A DNA stretch of 18,835 bases from Syntrophomonas sp. (GTDB lineage: Bacteria; Bacillota; Syntrophomonadia; Syntrophomonadales; Syntrophomonadaceae): the NCBI GenBank assembly GCA_028693695.1, contig JAQUUV010000006.1, forward strand, positions 1 through 18,835, read 5' to 3'. Below are positions 12,719 through 18,835 of the stretch, in pieces. A program made the translations under genes and the position numbers. Position 1 is the first letter of the stretch; every line of letters begins with the position of its first letter. Below the pieces are notes generated by a model that was given only the letters and a program-made list of their open reading frames with translations, was not told where the DNA came from and ran no database searches.

Positions 12719-14061
12719 AACAGCTGACCATCAGAACTAAATTAACACTATGGTATGCAGCCATGCTCATATTATTGCTTGGGATATTTATCCCTTATCT
12801 GTATATATCTATGTCAAATATGATGTACCACAGTGAGGAAAACCTCATAAAATTACATATCACCCAGGCATTATCGGCTGTTGATATCGAAAATAACCAT
12901 ATAGTTTTTGTTGAACCCAAAGAGCTTATTAGATCTGGAACTTACATATACATATTTGACGTGAAAAATCGGTTGATTAATGGTCCGGATGCAAATCCTG
13001 AAATTATTGATACTGTTCCTTTATATGATAAGCCAAGATATGTCAGTGTTAGCGGAAGCAAATGGCTTATCCTTGACCAACCTCTTCAAAACGACAATAA
13101 AACAATTGCGTGGATTAGGGCGAGCCGTCCATTAGAACCTGTAAGCGAAGCCCTGCATAGCCTTATTATGATCAGTCTTTTCGCTTTTCCAATTTATTTG
13201 CTTATTGCAATTGCAGGAGGATTATTTATATCAGGTAGAGCGCTATCTCCGATTGATAAAATAACAAAAACAGCGAGGGAAATTGGTCAGGGAAACCTGG
13301 CCCAAAGGTTGAATCTTCCAAAGGTAGAAGATGAGGTGGGGAGATTGGCTTTAACTTTTGATGAAATGCTGGACAGGCTGGAATCCGCATTTAAACGGGA
13401 AAGACAATTTACATCCGATGCGTCCCATGAATTAAGGACTCCCATTACGGTTATTTCCGCACACGCTGAAGAATCATTAATCGGGCAAAAAAGCACCCAG
13501 GAATATAAAGAATCTTTGAATGTTATTCTTAAAGAAAGTAGGATGATGGGACAAATAGTCTCCCAACTTCTTATGCTTACGAGAAGTGATGAAGGAAAAT
13601 ATAAGCTGGAAATTGAGGACATTTATCTGAATATTATTGTAAATGATGTTATGCAAGAAATGCAGAAAAATGCCAATGATGCCGGGGTAGAGTTAAAATT
13701 AACCGTAAATGAAAGTATAAAAATTAAGGCGGATCAGATGCTTATAACCAGAGCAATTATCAACCTTATTGATAATGCCATAAAATATAATAAGACCGGA
13801 GGATGGGTAAAAATTAGCTTGTATACAAACGAAGGCTTTGCCAGGTTAATCGTTGAGGATAATGGTATTGGAATGATAAATGATGAAATCCCCAACATTT
13901 TTAAGCGATTTTATAGGATTGATAAAGCTAGATCCGTAAAAGGAACTGGCATAGGTCTCTCACTGGTGCAATGGATTGTTAATGCACATAAGGGAATTAT
14001 AAGGGTTGAAAGTGTCTTTAACCATGGCACTAAGTTTGAAATAGACTTACCCATCGAATAA
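12715..14061 (+). CDS. Membrane sensor histidine kinase
   Basis: Sensor kinase of 448 aa, partner of the regulator encoded just before it (ATGA overlap). TM1 is about residues 11-33 and TM2 about 149-172, bracketing an extracellular sensor of about 115 aa. HAMP follows (about 173-225, ALSPIDKITKTAREI). The phospho-acceptor is His238 in DASHELRTP. ATP-binding motifs: N box NLIDNAIKY (350-358), G1 DNGIGM (382-387), F box FKRFYR, G2 GTGIGL (410-415). All are intact. The extracellular part has no recognised domain, so the stimulus cannot be named. A PepSY protein exported by the divergent gene is a candidate partner. Confidence 0.94.
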   Translation: MKQLTIRTKLTLWYAAMLILLLGIFIPYLYISMSNMMYHSEENLIKLHITQALSAVDIENNHIVFVEPKELIRSGTYIYIFDVKNRLINGPDANPEIIDTVPLYDKPRYVSVSGSKWLILDQPLQNDNKTIAWIRASRPLEPVSEALHSLIMISLFAFPIYLLIAIAGGLFISGRALSPIDKITKTAREIGQGNLAQRLNLPKVEDEVGRLALTFDEMLDRLESAFKRERQFTSDASHELRTPITVISAHAEESLIGQKSTQEYKESLNVILKESRMMGQIVSQLLMLTRSDEGKYKLEIEDIYLNIIVNDVMQEMQKNANDAGVELKLTVNESIKIKADQMLITRAIINLIDNAIKYNKTGGWVKISLYTNEGFARLIVEDNGIGMINDEIPNIFKRFYRIDKARSVKGTGIGLSLVQWIVNAHKGIIRVESVFNHGTKFEIDLPIE

Positions 14062-14078
14062 AAAATTCCCTTCCCCAT

Positions 14079-14108
14079 GCAAATCGCCATTATTCCCGGT
14101 GGATTTGC
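14079..14108 (+). terminator. Weak hairpin after the kinase gene
   Basis: GCAAATC (14079-14085) pairs with GATTTGC (14102-14108), extended by GCC/GGT, 18 bp past the kinase stop. No T-tract follows, so it may only be a weak or factor-aided terminator. Confidence 0.25.
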
Positions 14109-14135
14109 GGACATACAAAGTGTCGTCAACTACCC

Positions 14136-14647
14136 CTAGAAAGCATTGGTTTTGGGGAAGTTGGCTATACTTCTTTTCTCAATAATATATGGCATAGACA
14201 AATAATAACTCCTACTTAGCGGTCTTATGGTTGACGTTCCATCCATATTGGTTACGGTAACCCAAGACCGGACCCCTGCGCCATCCATGCCTTCAACAAT
14301 GACTTTTTCTTCCCTGGTATTTTGGCGATAAATCCTCCCGGCCTTCAGCCTATACAAAAACTGGTGATGCCATTCAACCCGAGGAGGTTCGCTCTGCCCA
14401 TAGAAAGCGACATAGAGCGTAGTATCTACTTCCTGAGCCCAGATTAATATAGGATAAGGAGGTTGTTCTTGAATTGAAAGTCTTTGTCACCATAGGAAAC
14501 AGTAGCGTCCTGCCCATAAGGTACATAGGGAACAGGCATGCCATGAGCGTGTCTTTCGATGATGGGTAAATTGCACAATATGGCTACATTATAAAGGGTC
14601 GATGCCATCTTGCAAACTCCACCGCCAATGGTGGTTTTAGCGCCTCC
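14136..14647 (-). pseudogene. VanW-like protein remnant, truncated and frameshifted
   Basis: Leftward remnant of a VanW-family wall-associated protein. The typical core reads through at the 5' side: TTIGGGVCKMASTLYNVA, then ERHAHGMPVPYVPYGQDATV and YGDKDFQFKNN. Near 14463 the frame breaks: translation would stop at a TAA, while the continuation PYPILIWAQEVDTTLYV is in another frame, so one base has been lost. The rest (about 14136-14460) ends in a normal stop. Upstream of 14647 the frame meets TGA at once, and the VanW N-terminal half and signal/membrane region are absent. VanW itself accompanies some vancomycin-resistance clusters, but this family is widespread; no van genes are here. Clearly not functional. 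Confidence 0.82.
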
Positions 14648-14800
14648 TCATAGGGTTTGATGATTATCTAACATGATATACATATTATAACAGTTATATC
14701 CAATATAAGACCAAATACTACCAGTTAATCTATTATCCCTCCGGGGCAAGCCCCTCCACGAGATAGGAAAGAGATTAGTATTTCATTTTCTTAAAAAAGC

Positions 14801-15585
14801 TCAATTCCCTTTGGTTTTTGTACCGCTAATCGTTAAATATCGGCCATCGCTTCTAACTATTACGGCTCCATCTTGATCAGTACGCAAAACCTTGATGCCT
14901 GCCTGAGCCAGCATTTCCAGTACTTCTGGATGAGGGTTACCGAAGGGGTTGTTGTCGGCCACTGAAATAATTGCATAGCGAGGCTCCAAGTCATGGCAGC
15001 AAAGGAAGGCCAGAGCGATCCTTTGCTGCCATGATGGGGTACCTTCACCAGAGTGACAGGACTTTCTGCTTCCTTTAACACCGCTGGCATGACCTCATTA
15101 GGGATATCACCGCAAATAAGAGCAGAAAAATCACCGTATTTATTCTGTAAAACTAGTGACTATTGGTTGAAGTCATTGCCAACATAGACTTCCCCTTCCG
15201 GATGCAAAGCCTTAATTTCCAAGCTATCCTCAAGTTTAATGAATTGCCCGGTTCTTACTGGAACTATAGGAACCCTGCGGGAATTGGTTATATTCATTAA
15301 ATTTTGGTACTCTTTACGGTCCTTAATACTTTCCGGCAATACCAGATATTCCACCTCCATCTCGACCGCCACACTCTCCAAACCCTTCAAATGGTCAATA
15401 TCGGGATGCGTATTAATAAGCATATCCAGTTGGCGAATACCCCGGTGATGTAAATAAGGAAGAACCGTTTTAGCACCCACATCATAAAGCTGGCTTCCCC
15501 TCCATCCACCAGTACAAATTTCCCCTGGGGGCTCTTCATGAGAATGGAATCCCCTTGTGTTTTGACTGAAGCAATGATACTAAAG
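14801..15585 (-). pseudogene. ComEC/Rec2-type metallo-beta-lactamase domain remnant
   Basis: Leftward broken gene for the MBL-fold domain found at the C-terminus of ComEC/Rec2 and in stand-alone relatives. Pieces in order: TQGDSILMKSPQGKFVLVDG; then, after a frameshift near 15490, AKTVLPYLHHRGIRQLDMLI and the metal motif NTHPDIDHLKG; then an in-frame TAG (15162-15160); then YGDFSALICGDIP and VKVPHHGSKGS; then a second frameshift near 14990; then EPRYAIISVADNNPFGNPHP and the C-terminus ending at 14801. The 5' end is cut near 15585 and no ComEC membrane channel is encoded. At least two frameshifts and one stop make it non-functional. A perfect inverted repeat marks one break. Confidence 0.85.
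14991..15034. repeat. Perfect 16-bp inverted repeat inside the MBL pseudogene
   Basis: TCATGGCAGCAAAGGA (14991-15006) and TCCTTTGCTGCCATGA (15019-15034), loop 12 nt. The second arm encodes the conserved HHGSKG motif; the first replaces the expected codons and carries the frameshift. It looks like a quasipalindrome made perfect by strand switching. Confidence 0.8.
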
Positions 15586-15681
15586 CGCTAAAATCAGGGA
15601 TTTTGCGCAAAAGTATACCCCCCTAAAGTAAGGGGGTAGTTCGCTAAGGACTGCACGAAAGATGCATTATCTGGACATCTT

Positions 15682-15710
15682 TTGACTATAGTGCTAGGAT
15701 GGAAGATATT
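15682..15710 (+). promoter_or_regulatory. Possible promoter of the ABC transporter operon
   Basis: TTGACT (15682-15687), 17-nt spacer, GATATT (15705-15710), about 43 bp before the GTG start. A TATAAT at 15726-15731 lacks a matching -35. Upstream, TACCCCC (about 15614-15620) and GGGGGTA form a 7-bp dyad that might bind a regulator. Moderate evidence only. Confidence 0.4.
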
Positions 15711-15752
15711 AAAATTCCAATATTATATAATCTGAAACGGAGATGATATGCA

Positions 15753-16541
15753 GTGAAGACCGTAGCTGTAATGCAGCACGAATTACAGGAGAACCTGCGC
15801 AACTATAAGACGGCATTTTTACTTATGTTCATTTTTGGCGCAATATTGATGGCACTCTATACGGAGGTGGGGCCCACCGCTAATTCCAAGAGCGTTATGG
15901 ATCCTTTTTTCGAATTATTTGCCATTCTTTGCCCTATGATTGGCATTTTGACAGCCATGGACGCAGTGGTTGGCGAAAAAGAGAAGGGCACCCTGGAACT
16001 GGTTCTTTCCAAACCGCTGCCGCGACGTTCCTTGTTATTGGGCAAATTCTTTGCTTATGTGCTTATGATCGTGCCGCTGCTGGTGGCGGAACTCATTGCC
16101 GCCTATTTCTGGGCACAGGTCTCTGGCATCTCGCAGTATCGTTGGCAGCTTCCCATGCCCCCCTTCAGTCAATGGATGACCTTGGTGGCTATTGTCACCT
16201 GTGTATCTTTGCTGTTCCTGGCTGTCACTACCCTGATATCCATGTTTGCACCGACGACCGCTACTACTGCTCTCTGCGCTCTAGTCTTCATGGCTCCCGC
16301 CCACCCCTTGGGTGGGGAATTCCTGAGACAGGTGGGCCTGCGTTTACATATCGACAGTTTTGTGGGGCTGCCTATCGTAGTAAAATTTTTTATCAGTGTA
16401 TTCTCCATGTTTCAAAAATACGCACTAACCAGCCCTGGTGAAGCTAGGCTGACCTGTGTTTCCCTGCTCATAATGACGTTTGCGGTGCTGTTCGTTGCAA
16501 GTTTCATTTTTGAGCGGCAAAACGTAGCCTTTAAGAATTAG
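15753..16541 (+). CDS. ABC-2 type transporter permease (NosY-like)
   Basis: Membrane component of an ABC-2 exporter, 262 aa with about six transmembrane segments (first about residues 19-37, others around 53-70, 98-119, 148-168, 170-185 and 235-253). The cytoplasmic loop GEKEKGTLELVLSKPLPRRS (74-93) is the coupling motif typical of NosY/GldF-like permeases. The GTG at 15753 is chosen: GGAG lies 10 nt upstream, whereas the nearer ATG (15748) is followed immediately by a stop (ATG CAG TGA). The ATPase gene begins 11 bp downstream, so both form one transporter. Substrate unknown. Confidence 0.88.
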   Translation: MKTVAVMQHELQENLRNYKTAFLLMFIFGAILMALYTEVGPTANSKSVMDPFFELFAILCPMIGILTAMDAVVGEKEKGTLELVLSKPLPRRSLLLGKFFAYVLMIVPLLVAELIAAYFWAQVSGISQYRWQLPMPPFSQWMTLVAIVTCVSLLFLAVTTLISMFAPTTATTALCALVFMAPAHPLGGEFLRQVGLRLHIDSFVGLPIVVKFFISVFSMFQKYALTSPGEARLTCVSLLIMTFAVLFVASFIFERQNVAFKN

Positions 16542-16552
16542 GAGGGAGCACG

Positions 16553-17566
16553 ATGAACGATTTTGCAGTTGATGTTCAAGGATTAAGTAAATGGTATGGA
16601 AACCTAAAAGCAGTAGACAATGTAAGTTTTCAGGTCCACAAGGGGAGTTCTTTTGGACTGCTGGGATTAAACGGAGCTGGCAAGACTACCACTTTTAAAA
16701 TGATGGTGAGTTTAATCCGGCCGGACAGCGGTACAGCCATAATTTCAGGCTACGATGTAGTGAAAGCACCTATGAAAGTGCGCTCCCATATCGGCTATGT
16801 GGCCGAAAACCCAGCGTTTTATACCCGCAAGACCACCCTGGAAACCCTGCGCTATGTGTGCCGCCTGCTGGATGTCCCGATAAATGACCAGAACCGGCGC
16901 ATTGATTATGTGCTGGGATTGGTGGGACTAACGGATAAGAAGAATGCCCTGGTCGGAGGCTATTCTCGGGGGATGCGGCATCGTTTGGGCCTGGCCCAGG
17001 CTTTGCTATCCGAACCCCAGGTCCTTTTCCTTGATGAGCCCACCCTGGGGCTGGACCCCCTGGGTGCCAAGAGTATGCGGGAATTAATCCTGCGGCTACG
17101 TCAAGAAAAGGAGGTAACCGTACTGATGTCCTCACACGTACTGCCGGAAGTGGAAGCCATCTGCGATATGGTTGGCATCTTTGACCACGGCCACCTGGTA
17201 GCCCTGGACACAATCGATCATCTGCGTAGTACTGCCAGTAACAGTCTAAATATTGAAATGGTGATGGCTGAGCCTGATCAACAGGTGGCTCAAGCTTTAA
17301 GACTTCTACCTGGTGTTAACCAGGTAGAAGTCAGTGGAGCCAAATTGGATATCAATGCGATCAAAAACGAAGATCTGCGTCCCCGAATCATGAAGGAGGC
17401 CGTGGCCAACAACGCTAATGTACTGTCCTTTGGTCTCAAGGAAAACAGTCTGGAGGATATCCTGCTGCATTTGGTCGCAAGCGATGCAAGTGATTTGCCC
17501 GAGCAGCGCTCCGGGCTGATCCCTACCTCACTTTTTCGATTGATTCAGAACAACAGACGTGACTAA
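16553..17566 (+). CDS. ABC transporter ATP-binding protein
   Basis: ATPase partner of the permease upstream, 337 aa. Walker A is GLNGAGKTT (38-46). The Q-loop position reads GYVAENP, where Glu replaces Gln, as in many ABC-2 ATPases. The signature YSRGMRHRL (137-145) replaces LSGGQ. Walker B is VLFLDEP (157-163) and the H-loop is MSSH with His195. Residues about 230-337 are the extra C-terminal domain usual in CcmA/NosF/DrrA-type proteins. The ATG follows SD AGGAGG with 7-8 nt. The operon ends at the terminator at 17637-17670. Exporter or membrane-remodelling role; substrate cannot be told from sequence. Confidence 0.93.
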   Translation: MNDFAVDVQGLSKWYGNLKAVDNVSFQVHKGSSFGLLGLNGAGKTTTFKMMVSLIRPDSGTAIISGYDVVKAPMKVRSHIGYVAENPAFYTRKTTLETLRYVCRLLDVPINDQNRRIDYVLGLVGLTDKKNALVGGYSRGMRHRLGLAQALLSEPQVLFLDEPTLGLDPLGAKSMRELILRLRQEKEVTVLMSSHVLPEVEAICDMVGIFDHGHLVALDTIDHLRSTASNSLNIEMVMAEPDQQVAQALRLLPGVNQVEVSGAKLDINAIKNEDLRPRIMKEAVANNANVLSFGLKENSLEDILLHLVASDASDLPEQRSGLIPTSLFRLIQNNRRD

Positions 17567-17598
17567 AGGGACTCCAGCCTCTCCTAGATATGCGAGGA

Positions 17599-17637
17599 TC
17601 AGTTTGTTAAATCGAGTATCTTGATTTAGCAAACTGA
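17599..17637. repeat. 15-bp inverted repeat just before the operon terminator
   Basis: TCAGTTTGTTAAATC (17599-17613) and GATTTAGCAAACTGA (17623-17637), 14 of 15 pairs plus a U-G wobble, loop 9 nt. It stands directly upstream of the terminator and may protect the mRNA 3' end or act as a terminator on the other strand. Confidence 0.55.
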
Positions 17638-17670
17638 AAAGGCATCATCTTCAATGGGGTGATGCCTTTT
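17637..17670 (+). terminator. Rho-independent terminator of the ABC operon
   Basis: AAAAGGCATCA (17637-17647) pairs perfectly with TGATGCCTTTT (17660-17670), ending in T residues. About 70 bp past the ATPase stop. The A- and T-flanks make it usable on both strands. Confidence 0.82.
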
Positions 17671-17974
17671 CATGCTATTTATCTAAACAGTCTGAAGAGT
17701 TGTCGTTTCCTAATTGTGGAGGCCAGCCATGCTCCGCCAAGACCATTTAAAAACTACAGACACCTTAAATGCCATGTTTACAGTGTCTTTATTTATCCCG
17801 GGCTGGAATAAATAACATTTTTCATTGTTCTCTGCGTTTTGGGCTAATTATTTTTTTTTGCAAATATTAAAATCTCCAAGCTGATGCTTATTCTGCGTCT
17901 TAAAGTGCAGGCTGTTCAGGACCTCATTATATCGTAAGGAAGCTACTTTTATCCTTTCAGTAAAGCTGCAAAGA
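17671..17974. other. Gene-free stretch of about 300 bp
   Basis: No ORF with a credible start or family is seen. One hairpin stands out: AGACAC (17758-17763) pairing with GTGTCT (17783-17788) with a 19-nt loop and TTATTTA after it, a possible weak rightward terminator. A T9 run occurs near 17851-17860. No RNA gene recognised. Confidence 0.5.
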
Positions 17975-18001
17975 AGAACCCTTCCCGGATGGGAAGGGTT
18001 C
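17975..18001 (-). terminator. Terminator of the NlpC/P60 gene
   Basis: Perfect 11-bp hairpin GAACCCTTCCC (17975-17985) with GGGAAGGGTTC (17991-18001). Read leftward it is followed by TTCTTTG, and it lies about 40 bp past the stop of the leftward wall-hydrolase gene. Confidence 0.75.
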
Positions 18002-18041
18002 ACTGTAAGGAGACGCAAATGCTATTGTAATCGACAAAGTA

Positions 18042-18835
18042 TTAGAAACCAGTGGGAAGGTTTTTAGGCATTATGATGGGCTTGGTCTGTTTAATTTGAT
18101 ATTTTGCTGGAATAACTGGTCCCTTGTCAGTAATTTTACCACCAGCTACATATGCGCTAGCTGGCAATACCCGCCGAACGTCATGAAATTGAGTACCATA
18201 CCAATTATTAAAACCACTCACTATGCCTATAGCCGTGGGGTACCCGGTAGTTGTACCGATAAAGCAGGGCTTCCCGTTAACATTCCCTATATACATCGCT
18301 ACATGACTAATATAATTAGTTCGTTGGAAGGTTAAAATATCTCCCGGTTTTAACTTGTCAGCTCCTACCAGAGTACCATTCTTTACAGATACTCCCGTAA
18401 CCTTAACCCCAACACTATCATAGTTTCTCGCAGCCGAGGTAATGGAATATCCGAAATCTTTATAAACCAACGATACAAAATTGGAGCAATCAATGTATCC
18501 GGTCGTGGGATATTTCGAATGTCCATAAACCATATAACCATATTCCATATACCATATGGCACGACCTACCAAAGCTTGGGACAGACTGCCATCATAACTG
18601 GTGCGCAAGGAATCTACTACGGGTTTTGCGTGACTATTATAATAGCTATTATTTGATGTATAAGTGCTTGTAGCAGGAGGTGCCGGGGGGCTGCTGTCGA
18701 CAGGTGGTGTGGCTGGTACCTGGGGTAGCGACACAGTCCCTGTTAATACAGCATTCAGAGCTGCCTTGGTTTTCGGACCAACAACGCCATCCGTTTTTAA
18801 TCCTTGGGATTTTTGAAAATTCACAACAGCATTAT
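18042..18835 (-). CDS. NlpC/P60-type wall hydrolase with peptidoglycan-binding domain, 5' end outside window
   Basis: Exported cell-wall peptidase. The frame is open to the right edge, so the start and any signal peptide lie beyond it. The part seen begins inside a PG_binding_1 repeat (NAVVNFQKSQGLKTDGVVGPKTKAAL), written here only as landmarks NFQKSQGLK and DGVVGPKT. A Pro/Ser-rich linker follows (PATPPVDSSPPAPP), then a catalytic NlpC/P60-like domain: nucleophile Cys in YIDCSNFVSLVYK, LKPGDILTF, and the catalytic His in ISHVAMYIG. The order and spacing fit gamma-D-glutamyl-diamino acid endopeptidases or related CHAP-like amidases. The C-terminal tail is Lys/Pro-rich. A terminator hairpin follows. 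Confidence 0.88.
   Translation of the reverse strand, partial: NAVVNFQKSQGLKTDGVVGPKTKAALNAVLTGTVSLPQVPATPPVDSSPPAPPATSTYTSNNSYYNSHAKPVVDSLRTSYDGSLSQALVGRAIWYMEYGYMVYGHSKYPTTGYIDCSNFVSLVYKDFGYSITSAARNYDSVGVKVTGVSVKNGTLVGADKLKPGDILTFQRTNYISHVAMYIGNVNGKPCFIGTTTGYPTAIGIVSGFNNWYGTQFHDVRRVLPASAYVAGGKITDKGPVIPAKYQIKQTKPIIMPKNLPTGF

Noticed and set aside
3039..15162. Pyrrolysine or other TAG recoding
   Set aside because: Two in-frame TAG codons were seen, but one is in an obvious pseudogene and the other in an unrecognised small frame; many intact genes here give no support either way.
16770..17213. 147-aa leftward frame opposite the ABC ATPase
   Set aside because: Antisense shadow of an ATPase with all motifs; composition is Pro/Gly-rich and no start signal is present.
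17700..17800. Leftward frame reading TVNMAFKVSVVFKW as a possible transposase tail
   Set aside because: Too short, no family match I can support, and it overlaps a plain hairpin.
1..18835. tRNA, rRNA, tmRNA and standard riboswitch genes
   Set aside because: None was recognised on either strand by reading for conserved arms and loops; a covariance search was not possible.

Overview
The window looks like a chromosomal segment of a low-to-moderate GC Gram-positive anaerobe, probably a clostridial or Peptococcaceae-type Firmicute. Evidence: strong AGGAGG-type ribosome binding sites, a PepSY protein beside an OmpR-type two-component system, VanW-like and NlpC/P60 wall proteins, and clostridial-looking phage early genes. 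No species is claimed.

Region 1 (1-6115) is the integration, lysogeny and replication end of a prophage. It holds a leftward tyrosine integrase that runs off the left edge and a leftward LexA/CI-type self-cleaving repressor. A compact control region follows with back-to-back divergent promoters. Rightward genes are a Cro-like HTH protein, an excisionase-like HTH protein, a run of small phage proteins, a replisome organizer with an internal array of five palindromic iterons (the probable phage origin), and a DnaC-like helicase loader. No structural or lysis genes follow, so the prophage appears truncated.

Region 2 (6222-10240) holds the C-terminal part of a leftward DEAD/DEAH-type helicase. 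Its N-terminal ATPase half is missing, and it abuts an IS91-family element carrying a tyrosine recombinase plus a Y2 HUH transposase. A hairpin covers the recombinase ribosome binding site. Right of the element is a terminator nested in a 16-bp inverted repeat.

Region 3 (10245-11016) is a GC-rich, densely base-paired block of about 770 bp with no credible gene and imperfect inverted repeats at its ends. It is either a large structured RNA or a non-autonomous mobile element, and is the least explained part of the window.

Region 4 (11162-14061) is a signalling island: a leftward secreted PepSY-domain protein, divergent from an OmpR-family response regulator and its sensor kinase. Matching direct repeats (TTTAAT-N5-TTTAAT) lie in front of both transcription units, suggesting the regulator controls both.

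Region 5 (14136-15585) is a gene graveyard: a frameshifted, truncated VanW-like gene and a ComEC/Rec2-type metallo-beta-lactamase-domain gene broken by frameshifts and a stop. One frameshift coincides with a perfect 16-bp inverted repeat that looks like a template-switch mutation.

Region 6 (15753-18835) has an ABC-2 permease/ATPase operon ending in a terminator, then about 470 bp without a gene, then a leftward NlpC/P60 wall hydrolase with a peptidoglycan-binding domain that runs off the right edge.
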